This document shows positions 1-11,216 of a DNA stretch of 64,000 nt, piece by piece (position 1 is the stretch's first letter; each line of letters opens with the position of its first letter). The stretch lies in NCBI RefSeq assembly GCF_009017415.1, contig NC_092405.1:806001-870000 (forward strand), given 5' to 3'. The position numbers were made by a program, and so were the translations under genes. The stretch is from Aspergillus flavus (taxonomy: Eukaryota; Ascomycota; Eurotiomycetes; Eurotiales; Aspergillaceae). The notes beneath the pieces are model-generated. The model was not told the origin of the DNA. It made no database searches and was given only the letters and a program-made list of their open reading frames with translations.

Positions 1-471
1 ATCGGAGGCCCTTTATTAGATACTTGACTGGGTTAAGGCTATGCTCTATGCACTCCAATGAATATAGTCAAGTCATTAAATTGTTAGATAGCTAGACTAA
101 ATCATCTAAACTACGTATATAGTAGATTTCTTAATAATGATAGAAATATTTTAAATATATTTATATTTTTATATGATTACGGCTTGTTGACTAGTCTATG
201 CAATTCTTCTCTAGATACATTCTCCATACCCGATGTACTAGATAGTACCGTATATCAACCCCTGCCCACCTTTTAAACCATCACATGGTTTAAAGCCAAG
301 ACGAAAAGTGGGATCGATGGAAAACCCCAAAGTGAGAAAAAAGTCGGGGGAAAAACGGAAGAAAAGAAAATTCAAGAAAAAAAAAAAAAAGGAAAAGAAA
401 GGTAACGATTACGGGCTATGCGCGAATAAAATATCGTGTCACATGGAATATGTAGTAAGAAAAAATACTTT
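1..471. other. AT-rich intergenic region downstream of the epimerase gene
   Basis: No supported gene. The sequence is AT-rich, with a purine-rich, A-dominated run at about 355-405 that lies just beyond the stop codon of the minus-strand epimerase gene. It probably holds that gene's 3' untranslated region and whatever spacer belongs to the next gene to the left, which is outside the window. Confidence 0.6.
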
Positions 472-1439
472 TTAGAGCTTTTGGCGTTTGTTAACAGCTT
501 CGCGAAGCTTTGCGATGACGTCGGCAGGATCTTGGGCGCCAAAAACTGCCGAACCAGCGACAATCACATTGGCTCCTGCTTCAGCGGCCTGGTCCACCGT
601 CCCGAGCCCCAGTCCGCCATCAACCTCGATGTTCAAATTAGGATATCGCTCACGGAGAGCCTGGACCTTGGGCAGCTCAGAGGCCATGAATTTCTGGCCA
701 CCAAAGCCGGGGTACACGGTCATGACGAGGACCATCTGCGGAGAAGGACCGTTTAGTATGTATCAAACCACGGAGGATGTTGAGAGGGTTTCTTTTATGT
801 AAGAATGATGTCACTTACATCTGGGCGTTCTTTCTCGTCTTTGCTCTCGAGAATCTCCCACAGTACGTCGACCGGTGTGTCTGGCTTGATAGCAATACCG
901 GCTTGCATGCCCTCCTCGTGGATATAACGGATTAATTCCTTTGGGCTCGTCTTGCGAGTGGTTGTTGAGTCGGCAGGCTCGGTAGCTGCGACGGAAGCCA
1001 CGGCGGCTTCGTAGTGGAAACAGTAGAGGTCGCATCCGGCGTTCTTGAACTCCTTGACCCATTTATGTGGCTAGATATAAACACGGGACGATCAGCCGGT
1101 CGTTCCTCGAAGTGGCACGGAATGATAGGAAAGCTTAAAAGGTGTTGCGCGAAAACGGCGTGGGTTGCTGAAGCTTCAGGAGCAGATATCTCTCACCTCC
1201 ATGATCATCATATGACAGTCAAAGGTGCCCCGGCCATGGGGCTGAGTTGGACGGTCAACGTGAGACCGGATCTTGGTGACCACGGGAGCTCCGAAGGTGA
1301 TATTAGGGACGAAGTGACCGTCCATGATGTCGACATGGAGCCAGTCTGATCCCTGGGCCATCTTCGTCGAGCATTCGCTTCCCAGAGACGCGAAATCCGC
1401 GCTCAGGATGGATGGGGCAATGATCGCTGGCGGGGACAT
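472..1439 (-). CDS. rpe1: Ribulose-phosphate 3-epimerase (pentose phosphate pathway)
   Basis: Interconverts ribulose-5-phosphate and xylulose-5-phosphate in the cytosolic non-oxidative pentose phosphate pathway. The minus-strand model has three exons, 1439-1197, 1070-819 and 735-472, with GT...AG introns in phase 0, giving 252 residues; the family is usually 220-250. The TIM-barrel signatures are present: [10 protein letters not shown] near the start, [14 protein letters not shown] with the metal-binding His and Asp, [10 protein letters not shown] after the first splice, [11 protein letters not shown] opening exon 3, and EVDGGLG with the second catalytic Asp, followed by [11 protein letters not shown] of the phosphate loop. 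A segment around residues 108-120 (alanine, threonine and serine rich) is a small insertion compared with bacterial enzymes. The gene diverges from the methyltransferase gene at 2816. Identification is secure; the exact splice sites are inferred from frame and consensus. Confidence 0.95.
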
Positions 1440-2815
1440 GATGTCTGGTATGTCTTAGGAGCTTGTATGAAGGAAAGGAAGCAATTGACGGGTATGGCGG
1501 GGCGATGGTCAATGAGGGGACGATGGGGAGAGAAGACGGGTTATATACCTGTATCCGGAAAGGACTGTGTGAACAGCACAGGTATGGGGAAAGAGTGGAT
1601 ATGTGTACTCCATCAGAAGGCAGGAAAATTCCCATAAAAAAAATTAATCACCGGCCATTGATATCACCGCCATTTACCGGTCGACGTCACTCCGAACAGC
1701 CAAATCGGGCAAGTTGGATACTGATGATAAGGGCTAGGGCCAAGACTTTCACGTGGGGGTGCATTAGGGGGAGCCTCGATGCCTGAACGGAGGTCGAGAC
1801 TCGGGCCTGAACAGGATCACGGGAACCGGCTTCCCGCCATAGAAATGCTGTCGACCACTTTGGCCGCTGCTTCATTGGTAATCTCTCGACTTGACTCAAC
1901 ATTGACCTAAATTAGTGCCTGTTCACCTCCGGCGGCCCAATTTCCGATGAACTGGTCGGCTGACCTCGTCGTACATCCTTGGTCAACCAGTTTTTGGCTG
2001 GTTGGGAACGGAATGACCACTTTTGTCTTTCCAGAGAGACTGACTGGTGATGAAGACAATGTTCGACAACCATACTTGCTACCTAACCGTCATTAATTAA
2101 CCGCCTTTCCAGAATAACGTTGGGTGGGGAAGGCACGATCTACTGATAAATCAGAACACCCCTCGACAGAAGTTCTAAAGATAGATCGCCCGGCGCTTGT
2201 CGTTCACCAATCACACTCACCTTAACTTCCAGTCGCAAAGCATTATTCGTCGAGAGCCGTTCTCTGCATGCGCCCCCCACCTATTGGTGTGATATCTGTC
2301 CAGCGTGCTGGATGTCACTTCTGTTGTGCCTCTCAGAGTGCTGAAAGTCCTTCAGGAGCGAAGCGCCGCCTTTACAGCAACCAATGGTAGCCTCTCTGAA
2401 ATGTCTATTTCCAAGGATCCCGGGCTTGTCGTGCGCAATGTTGCAGTAGTTTCTGCACAGATGATGGTTGGTGTAGACGGCGTCTCCAGATTTTCCCCTC
2501 TTCTCCCTCAGACCTGGGTGTATTTATCAGAGCCATGCGCCACGGATCGATCGTGATCTTCACCTACTTCTTTGTGGTCATTTTACCTTAATTTTCTTTT
2601 TCCTTTTTGTTAGCTTTGAACATCTGTGCCTTCGGCTCTGTGAGCTAGGCCGTCCTTCGTTGTATCCTTTACTTGCGCTGGTGGACCCGTTGATCGGTGT
2701 CGAACGCAGTTGATATAATATACCCTTAGATCGTTTCATTTTGGGCAACATCGGCTTATGTTGTAATACCTCATTCGCTTTCGAGAGAGAAGAGAAGAAC
2801 CACGCATAGGGCAAC
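1440..2815. other. Divergent intergenic region between rpe1 and the methyltransferase gene
   Basis: About 1.4 kb separates two divergently transcribed genes. Short open frames here have no recognisable domains and no coding-like composition. The region should hold both promoters and the 5' untranslated leaders; the last 45 bases before the ATG at 2816 were duplicated together with the start of the methyltransferase gene (see 13326-13490). Confidence 0.5.
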
Positions 2816-5764
2816 ATGACTGAGTCATTGCGCTCCGCAACAGCCAGATGCCCGCCTCCTCGGCAGGCCCGAGGGACGAGGCTTAATACCATAATTGAAG
2901 ATTCTCGCGAGGGGCAATACTCAGAAACCCCGCGCCAGCGGGAAGCTGTCTCAAACAAGAATGCTTCTCAGCCACAGTTAAGATTGAAGACCAGTGGTCT
3001 GGCGCTGGCGTCTAGACTAAACCGTCTGCTGTCTCCCTTATCTGCTGGAACTACCTCCTCTTGCTCAGATACAGAATGGCAAAATCAAATGCAAACATTT
3101 GATGATCTGTATGATGCGACCGACGAGGAATCAGAGATGAGTGATGAGTGCACTTCGATCTCTAGCACTCGCCCAACAAGTATGACGACCCCTACGACGA
3201 GAAATTCGGTTTCTCCCACTGGTCGCAATCGCTATCCCAGTCTTACGATTCCTTCGTCCACTACGTGGCCGTCTCTTCAGGGTGCACCTAAAAGTTCACC
3301 AATTCCCCCAACGCCGCCCCCCAAGATCCCGGTTTCCCCGGCAGCTTTATCAATGCTTGGCCATTCTGTGCCGGCTGTGCATGCGCCTCCGTCGCTGGAT
3401 GGCAGTGTCTCATCGGATCAAGTCTCCAACATTAGTGCTCCAGCTACTCCAGACGTCCAGTCACTTCCTGATAATGACTGGAATCCGCATGAAATTCTTG
3501 TACGACCAGACCTCGAAGATGAAGAAGATGTAGATCTTCAGAATCCAGAGACAAGCTCAGATTTGCAAAGTATTGAAATTGCAATTGAAAACACTGAAGA
3601 GGATTGGCGGCAGTTTCTCGGAAACTTCCCTCGAATTCCTGACCAAGTGAGATCGCCAGTCGTTGCCAACCCTGTCCGCGAAGATACACCGTCTGACACA
3701 GGCGTGCATCTTCCTGAAGATGCGTTGGCAATGTTGAGACACATTCCGCTGGATGTGACCCCGGATCCTTGGTCAGAGACTTCTGAAAGCAACGAAGAGA
3801 TGTGGCAGATCGAAACACCGGAGCGACCACGCAGTGCTGACGATGCGACCCCCGCATCAGATCTCTCTGGATATAGCTTCAGTAGTCTCAGTATACCTTC
3901 TCCTGGTGGCTTCTTTGCCTCTCTTGGCCCGAGAGCTCGCCACACTTGGTCGATCCCCAAACTAAACAACATTCCTTCATCTGCCATTGCTGAGAGGTTC
4001 TACGACCTACCCTTCACCCGGACCGAAGGGGAAATCGTTGAGCAAATCATTGAATGTCCCCAAGTGTCAACTGACGAGCAGCTAACAGCTGTGTATGATC
4101 CAAATGGACCACCGACTGCGATCAGAATCCCATCTGAAGAGCCGGAGTCACATTTAGAACATGCAGAAAGTCCAGTTAGTGACGACGTCGATGGTGTGTA
4201 TGAGATTGCAAGACAAGGCATGTATAATCCGGAGGAGCGAGATGAGAACTATGAAGATGAATTGCAAAAGAAGGCCATGGCAAGCTTAGACCGAACTAGT
4301 GTCTGGCTCGCAGCACAAGCTTCCTATCTTGCTGCCCTGTGTGAAACAAATCCCGCCAATACCCCGGTAAGCGAAAGAGAAGACTGTATGGCGATCGCGC
4401 AAAGTGTCACACAAGCCGTAGCTCAGGTCGTTTCCAAAAAGTCCGTCCGATTTGATGAGACAGTCCCGGAAGCCCCCAGCTCCCAGCCTTCTGCATTAGC
4501 AAGCAAGGATTCGATCTATTGGAGGGGGTTCCAGTCGATCCGGCGATGTGCTAGCGACATAGACACTTTCATGCACCGAACCATGCGCTTCGACGCTGTG
4601 CAATCCATTCGGCTGGGTTTGCCTAATATGCATACAAATAGTTTATTGGGCAACTACGAATTAGTCCGTCCCGAACGACCTCCTTACAGAGGTCCATTCT
4701 CTCAAGCACCCCGCGATTCAGTTGTGGGTTCCATCTTGGAGGAAAAGGCACAGTTCTCCATGCTGGAGAAGGAGCAATTAGTGCTTACCCAGATTAGCGA
4801 GCCTCTGTGGGCAATGGACGCTCTTCGGTACCTCAACGGCGGTCACCTGATTGCTAGTCCTGCTTTGAGGAGACTTGCTAAGTCGAGGTCAGTCTCAGCA
4901 AAACCTCAAAGATCAGGCTCACGTCGCATTAGAGTTCTGGACCTTGGGGGCCATGCTTCGTGTGAGTGGGCATGGCAGATTGCACATGACTACCCTAATG
5001 TCAAGGTTTACACCGTCTTCACCGAGCATCAAGCGGTTAACCGTGGCATCAAGGGGCCCGCGAACCACCGTCAGATCTCTGTTCAAAGTCTGTGGCAACT
5101 ACCATTCTCTAACAACAAGTTTGATGTGATCTCTACTCGCTCACTGCCTGCCTTATTGAAGAGCGAACGTTCCTCCGGTGATCAGCAAGACGAGTATGAC
5201 CTTTGCCTTAAAGAATGCCGTCGCTGCCTCAAGCCAGGGGGATACCTGGAGTTCTTCGTCATGGATGCGCAAATATCGCGCGCAGGGCCTTACGCATCTG
5301 CCACGTCGGTTGAGTTCACATACAACCTCAAGACGCGGGGCTACGACCCAAATCCTACCAAGACCTTCCTCGGGCGTCTGCAGAAAAGCGGTTTTGTAGG
5401 GATCAAACGAGCTTGGATGTTCTTACCAATGGGCAATGAGCCTGCAGTTTCAGCTGTTCCCAGGGAGACACCCGAGCCAAGAGTCAAGAGCCACATCAGC
5501 GAGTGTGAAGCGGTTCAAGGCCCGGTCGGCAGCACAGCTGATGCTGCGAGTGTCACTGGTTTGTTTGGCGGGTGGATTTGGGAACAATGGCTTCTCAAGT
5601 TGCAAATTGAGATGGGTCGAGAGCAGGGGAGGTTGCTAGAGGGAATTGGAAGCGTTTTCGACGAAGGCCGCAAGAACGGCGCTGGTTGGACATGCTTGTC
5701 CGGTTGGGCGATGAAGCCGAGACAGAAGAAGCCAAACGGGTCTCAAAAGAACCGTGACAGTTAA
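2816..5764 (+). CDS. Long SAM-dependent methyltransferase with disordered N-terminal half (UMTA-like)
   Basis: A single uninterrupted exon of 982 codons. Residues 1 to about 600 are low-complexity, rich in Ser, Pro, Thr and acidic residues, and look disordered; no domain is recognised there. The C-terminal third is a Rossmann methyltransferase: the SAM-binding motif I is RVLDLGGHASCEWA (about residue 705), followed by an adenine-pocket strand VKVYTVF, the PFSNNKFDVIST motif IV region, and CLKECRRCLKPGGYLEFFV typical of class I (type 11) enzymes. Fungal proteins of this kind are often annotated as UMTA methyltransferases; substrate is unknown. The start at 2816 is the first ATG of the frame, in the context AACATGA. 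The region around this start has a decayed copy 10.5 kb downstream. Function beyond methyl transfer is not claimed. Confidence 0.85.
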   Translation: MTESLRSATARCPPPRQARGTRLNTIIEDSREGQYSETPRQREAVSNKNASQPQLRLKTSGLALASRLNRLLSPLSAGTTSSCSDTEWQNQMQTFDDLYDATDEESEMSDECTSISSTRPTSMTTPTTRNSVSPTGRNRYPSLTIPSSTTWPSLQGAPKSSPIPPTPPPKIPVSPAALSMLGHSVPAVHAPPSLDGSVSSDQVSNISAPATPDVQSLPDNDWNPHEILVRPDLEDEEDVDLQNPETSSDLQSIEIAIENTEEDWRQFLGNFPRIPDQVRSPVVANPVREDTPSDTGVHLPEDALAMLRHIPLDVTPDPWSETSESNEEMWQIETPERPRSADDATPASDLSGYSFSSLSIPSPGGFFASLGPRARHTWSIPKLNNIPSSAIAERFYDLPFTRTEGEIVEQIIECPQVSTDEQLTAVYDPNGPPTAIRIPSEEPESHLEHAESPVSDDVDGVYEIARQGMYNPEERDENYEDELQKKAMASLDRTSVWLAAQASYLAALCETNPANTPVSEREDCMAIAQSVTQAVAQVVSKKSVRFDETVPEAPSSQPSALASKDSIYWRGFQSIRRCASDIDTFMHRTMRFDAVQSIRLGLPNMHTNSLLGNYELVRPERPPYRGPFSQAPRDSVVGSILEEKAQFSMLEKEQLVLTQISEPLWAMDALRYLNGGHLIASPALRRLAKSRSVSAKPQRSGSRRIRVLDLGGHASCEWAWQIAHDYPNVKVYTVFTEHQAVNRGIKGPANHRQISVQSLWQLPFSNNKFDVISTRSLPALLKSERSSGDQQDEYDLCLKECRRCLKPGGYLEFFVMDAQISRAGPYASATSVEFTYNLKTRGYDPNPTKTFLGRLQKSGFVGIKRAWMFLPMGNEPAVSAVPRETPEPRVKSHISECEAVQGPVGSTADAASVTGLFGGWIWEQWLLKLQIEMGREQGRLLEGIGSVFDEGRKNGAGWTCLSGWAMKPRQKKPNGSQKNRDS

Positions 5765-6440
5765 GGACTCACTCTTCACCACCTGTTTTTATGTCTGTTT
5801 GGTCTTGTCCTTAGTTTGGTTCACGTATGTGAAACGATATAAGTTAGCTATGATACCCATATACCGCCCTGGTGGCGAGCATTAATGTAATGTACAAGAT
5901 TGATTGACCCCAAATTCCAGACTCTTTTCCGAAGCTCATTTTACGGGAGGGATTTTCAAGAATATGACTTCATTTGGTCGCCTTGGGCAACTGCATGATA
6001 CAGGAGCAGAGCTCATAGTGGAACTATATTTCAACAACACACCATGGAAGGATAGAAAGCCACAACGCCTGTTGCCCGTAATTTTAAACTTATGTAGAAA
6101 GTTTATTCGTTTGTTGACGGCCTTCCATCGGATTGTGAACACTCTGAGTAACAATGGTTGGTAATTGCTAGAGTTTCGCGTAGCCACCAAAGCAAGCTCG
6201 CTGAGCAACAACAGTGCGCCCTCACGTGACATCCGACCGGAGCAGATTAGATCGCGACTGACAACATCACTTCAACGGCGTTATACTCCCCCACTTTTTG
6301 CGATCCCTCTGTTATATCCTGAGCTGCTCGCTGGGAAGTGCAGGGAAATTGTACCTACCATCCACACATATACCCAACGAGGCAATGCGATAGTCCTTCA
6401 AACACGACACCCCGCCCCCAATCATCTTCCCGCCGCAACC
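5765..6440. other. Intergenic region between methyltransferase and lsm2
   Basis: 676 bases holding the methyltransferase 3' end and the lsm2 promoter and leader. Short open frames on both strands here are not conserved-looking. No other feature is supported. Confidence 0.5.
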
Positions 6441-6881
6441 ATGCTCTTCTTCAGGTATGCCGGCCCACGACTGGCAGATCAAGCAAACGAAACGAATTAA
6501 GCTTTTCTAACGCAATACAGTTTCTTCAAGACCCTCACAAACCAGACCGTGATCATCGAGCTCAAAAATGACATTCGCATCCGCGGAACACTGAAATCCG
6601 TCGACCAATACCTCAACATCAAGCTCGACGATGTCGACGTCCTGGACCTGGACAAGTACCCTCACCTGTCATCCGTGAAGAACATGTTCATCCGTGGTAG
6701 CGTGGTTCGCTACGTTGTTTTACCCCGGTCGGAAGTGGATGTCGGGTTGCTGGAGGATGCCACAAGACGAGGTAAGCTTGCGATTTGCGCTTTCACTCCG
6801 CTTGTCCAGACCCCTTGCCGAACCAATACTGATATTCATCTTACCACAGAGGCAGCCAACCAAGCCGGAAAAGCCCGGTGA
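6441..6881 (+). CDS. lsm2: U6 snRNA-associated Sm-like protein LSM2
   Basis: Subunit of the LSM1-7 (mRNA decapping) and LSM2-8 (U6 snRNP) rings. Three exons, 6441-6454, 6521-6771 and 6850-6881, join to 98 residues; yeast Lsm2 is similar in size. The very short first exon encodes MLFF plus two bases of Ser, and splicing restores the conserved start MLFFSFFKTL. Sm1 is seen as VIIELKNDIRIRGTLKSVDQYLN (in two halves: VIIELKNDIRIRG, TLKSVDQYLNIKLDD) and Sm2 as NMFIRGSVVRYVVLP, which carries the RNA-binding IRG triplet. The last exon adds a short basic tail. The gene would be missed by simple ORF finding because the initiator ATG sits on a 14-base exon. Confidence 0.95.
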
Positions 6882-7555
6882 TCGAAGTAATCCGAAATAC
6901 AAAAAGAAAAGAAAAACCGACCATGCTAGTTTAATCCCCTTACGATGCGATGTCGCTACTGCGTGCCCCCGGAACGAAATTATCTATTTGATGATCGCCA
7001 CGGAGAAGCCTAGGATATGTTTACTGGTCTAGGTGGTGGCGGAAAATGAATATTATTTTGGTCTATGAGATGTCAAAGGAAGCTTAGAAGGGCGCTGAGG
7101 ATTCAATGATCCTGTTCCTGTCAAATAGAGCTGGTAGCATCCCTGCAAACAGCAGCTTAGGCTATGTCTACACGCATGAGGCACGGGTTACTTGCCGGTG
7201 CTTTACAATTCAGATACCATTCAGTTGTACCGGTGAAAGTAAGTCTAGCATGAGGCAAATCGTAATCCTATCGGGTAATATGGGCACGTGATATCGCGAC
7301 GCGAAAATGATTGCCGCGCCGCGCCACGTTCTTGTCTTACGTTGGTTTCTACGTCGACATTCTTTCTGGATTAGATTTCGAAAATCGTTAAAAAAGGCGG
7401 GGAATGCGATACAGGATGAATATATAAGACATATAACGCCTGAAAGTCAGATTTAGATACCGGATACCATCCAGCGGCCAACAATTTGCCCCTCACCTCA
7501 ATATACCTTCGGCCGCCAATTTCGATCAGAACCTGCTTTATACATAGCGTTCGAC
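6882..7555. other. Intergenic region between lsm2 and pso2
   Basis: 674 bases without a supported gene. Near 7285-7305 there is CACGTGATATCGCG followed by CGCGAAA, which matches the SCB-type CRCGAAA core used by cell-cycle regulators; that is suggestive for a DNA-repair gene promoter but is a short match. The pso2 ATG is at 7556. Confidence 0.4.
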
Positions 7556-10135
7556 ATGGCTGGATCATTCTCGAAGAAAGGCTCGACGCCATCTAAACCG
7601 TCCTCCAGGTCCAAGCAACCAAGCTCTGTGAAGCGGAACAGCAGTCTCCTAAACTTTTTCCAGAAGGCGGACGGCCCGCCGCAAGCCACTTCTCGACAGT
7701 CTCGGATTACGCAATTTGCGACGAAAGTAGATCGACCGACAGGTAGTGGGCACAACAGTCCGTCTCTACGGCGGGAAGATAGCTCGAAGAGTAACGGTGG
7801 TGGCGGGTTGTTTTTGGATGAGCGGAATGGGAAGAAGTCGGCTTCGCTAGATCCTAGTACGCCCCCGCGGTCCCGGTCACGGACACCTGACGATATATGG
7901 GGTGAAGACGATGGGAGCATCGTGGCTCCGAAAGAGGAGGAGGACAGATATAACGAGAATGGGTCAGCGGTCAAGAAGCGTAAGGTCGAGTCAGAGTCTG
8001 ACTCTCCTCGGACGGAGCAGGTGAAGGATGAGGCCTCTGCAACAACGCCTGCTCCGGCCAAATCTCGACAGGTTAGCGGGCCGTTTATCGATGAGTCTGA
8101 TAGCGAGGAAGATTTGGCGGCATTTGGGGATTTCAGTGACGAACCAGCCATGTTGAAAAATGCCGAAGCCGTGAAGGACGCAGCGGGGACTGATAATGAC
8201 CGGAAAGATGATGATCGAACTTCCGATGTCGCCGTACCACCATTGGTAAGAGAAGCCACGAGCCATTTCGAAGATAATGAACTTGCGAATTTTGACGATC
8301 TAGAAGAGGACGAGGTCAGAGGGGAAGGAGGACTCTTAGATCAGGAAAACGACGACGAAGGACCCGAAGAGACGATATTTGGCTTTGACGACTCGAACGA
8401 CTCGCCAGCTCCTGAGGAGTGCGAAGTGGATCCTGGCGGCGGCGTGGCAGTATGTCCAATTTGCCAGATTGAGTTGGTAGGCTTGAGTGACGTTGTAAGG
8501 CGCTCTTTTGGCTTGGACTTCTTACAAGTCGTTTGCTAACGGTAGTAGGACGTGTCGGTGCATGTCAATGATTGCCTTGATGGGAAGCCTGCCATTGTTT
8601 TGCCGAAGCCGAAGACCGACACATCGGCGAAGGCGCTGACGCGCGCAGAACTCGCTTCCATTGCGAGACCACCACAAAATGATCCATACTCCTCCGGCAC
8701 ATCTAAGACATCATCCGCTTTCTCGAAGCTTATGGCAGGTAACGCAGAAGATACAGCATGGACAGCCGCGGCCGCCAGTGAGGTTAAGTCTAAGGGCAAG
8801 CAGGCATATCAACGAACTTGCCCATTCTATAAGATTATTCCGGGATTCTCAATATGTGTGGACGCTTTTCGTTATGGAGCAGTCGAAGGATGCAATGCCT
8901 ACTTTTTAAGCCATTACCATAGTGACCATTACATAGGCCTCACGGCCTCTTGGCGCCATGGACCCATATACTGCAGCAAAGCTACTGGCAACTTAGTCCG
9001 CCAACAGCTCAAGGTGGACCCGCGTTGGGTGGTGGATTTGGAATTCGAGAAAACTACAGAGGTCCCCAATACTGGCGTTCAAGTGACTTTGATCGAGGCC
9101 AATCACTGCCCCGGAAGCGCCATTTTTCTCTTTGAGAAGGCCATGGGGTCTGGCCAGTCCAAAAGGATCCAACGGGTTCTCCATTGTGGCGATTTCCGCG
9201 CATCTCCCACCCATGTGCAACACGCCCTTCTTCGCCCCGAGATAGTGGACTCCGTCACGGGCCAGAAACGGCAGCAAAGGATTGACGTTTGCTACTTGGA
9301 CACTACTTATCTCAGCCCTAAGTATTCCTTTCCTAGTCAAATCGATGTCATCGAAGCCTGCGCGGAACTCTGTGCTAGCCTTGACGGAGGTGAGGATGAG
9401 GGTCCTGCGCCGTGGCAGTCAGGGAAGGCGAGTAAAGAAGGCGGGGGCATCATGAGTAAATTTTTCAACTCTGTAACGGGTTCGGGCAAGTCACAGGAGC
9501 GATCCTCTCGCCCGCAAGGCCGATTATTGGTCGTCATTGGCACGTATAGTATCGGTAAAGAGCGCATATGTCTAGCCATTGCCCGAGCCTTGAAGAGCAA
9601 GATTTATGCCACTGCGGGCAAGCAACGTGTGTGCGCCTGTCTGGAGGATGCCGAGCTTTCTTCGTTGTTGACGGACGACCCCGTGGAGGCTCAAGTGCAT
9701 ATGCAGACGCTGTTCGAGATCCGCGCTGAGACGTTGGCCGACTACCTGGATTCGATGAAGCCGCACTTCACTCGTGTGGTGGGATTCCGTCCGACAGGAT
9801 GGACATACCGACCACCCACAGAGAGGATGTTGGACAACCCACCCGTCTCGACGGTGCTACATTCTGCTCATTGGAAGACACCTTTCACGAGACGCGACCT
9901 GGTGCCCCAACGCGGAAGTACGCGTGAAAGCGTGTGCTTTGGAGTGCCGTACAGCGAACATAGTTCGTTTCGAGAATTGACAATGTTCTGTTGTGCACTC
10001 CGGATCGGACGGGTGATCCCTACGGTAAACGTCGGTAGCCGGAAAAGTCGGGAGCGAATGAAGGCATGGGTCGAGCGATGGGAGGCGGAGAAGAGGAAGA
10101 GTGGATTGTATCGGGTGGAAGGGGACCGGTGGTAG
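7556..10135 (+). CDS. pso2: DNA cross-link repair nuclease PSO2/SNM1 (metallo-beta-lactamase, beta-CASP)
   Basis: Nuclear 5' exonuclease of interstrand cross-link repair. Two exons, 7556-8494 and 8549-10135, give 841 residues. The N-terminal half is acidic and serine-rich and begins with a PIP-like element (residues 28-35, NSSLLNFF). A UBZ4-type zinc finger is split by the intron: VCPICQIELVGLSDV then DVSVHVNDCL, with C-x2-C-x(n)-H-x3-C spacing. The catalytic region starts at RTCPFYKIIPGF and has the HxHxDH motif in FLSHYHSDHYIGL, NHCPGSAIFLFE, the metal ligand in LHCGDFRASP, DVCYLDTTYL, the beta-CASP stretch VVIGTYSIGKERI, and the final His in VPYSEHSSFREL. All expected metal ligands are present, so the enzyme looks intact. 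Neighbours do not suggest an operon-like role. Confidence 0.95.
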
Positions 10136-11216
10136 AGTGGAACATTTATCAAGAAGTAGACTTGTACATATTCACACACCGGCAGTACACTGTGGAGCGC
10201 TGGTTGGACCAGATGCACCGCATAAGCATATGATATATACTACGGAGTAGGACCAGCTAAATTTTGACCAGCCGCAGAGGGAGCCTTGCATTATGGCTCT
10301 TCGTATCTGCACATAATCATTTGGTACAGCGTGACGTATCATAGGATCTACTATATGCATACCGACAATGACATATTTGTCACATAGGTACCTATATACA
10401 TTGTTGAAGTATTATAAAACATGATTGGGAGTCCAACCAACTCTTCACTTTGGCGGCGTAGAAAAAGTAAATAAGTAAATACGAGCAATGTTTCTTGCAC
10501 AGTGACGCCACCAACTGTATGGTAGAAATGACTTGTAATTGTGTGCGGTTCACCACCAATGAGAGAGCTGGTAAAGGTAAGGGCGTTCACTAGAATTCAC
10601 CACAATAGCTTGGCTCAAAGCTAATCAAGAGTGCCTCACCAGTCATGGACGTGGACGCGACCAACAAAAGCGTGGGTATTGAATGGGCGGTCGATCATGA
10701 CTCGTGACTTGCAGGAGGGCATTAACCGAGAGAAGAAGCGGGGAACCGGAGACCAGCATCGGCTGCTTGGGAGCAGTGAGGCAACCCCAGACTTCCCGAA
10801 TTTGACTTCCGTCAGTTGGATAGCCTCGGGGAAGCCTCGTCCACGCTAGTCCCATAAATATTGACCGTCAGCCATGCCAGTCATGGTGAGGGTGATAGAG
10901 AGTTATAATATGGTATTTCGACAACTATATTGATTCTTTTACTCGTCTTGTTTCAACTCTCTTTTGAATATTGACCTTCAACCACTTGTTCGACATATCG
11001 CGTGGTGTTAATTGATTATTGACGACAATCATTCACTCCTACATTACCAAAAAAGGTTAGTGGCAACGGTCAACAAGGGAGTCTCCACGATCATCCCGTT
11101 ATAGTTAATTTCTGAATCCTTTCGCGAATGCTAACGTTTCACCTCCCCTGTCTAGTTTCTTAATTGTCCTACATATCCCGTCCTGCTGGGGCAGACAGAA
11201 AAGGACAATAGCCGCC
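10136..11216. other. Intergenic region upstream of the CYP53 gene
   Basis: About 1.1 kb without a supported gene. CCCATAAATATTG at about 10850 could be a TATA-like element, but it lies about 360 bases from the ATG, so a long leader or leader intron would be needed. Short open frames on both strands look spurious. Confidence 0.45.
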
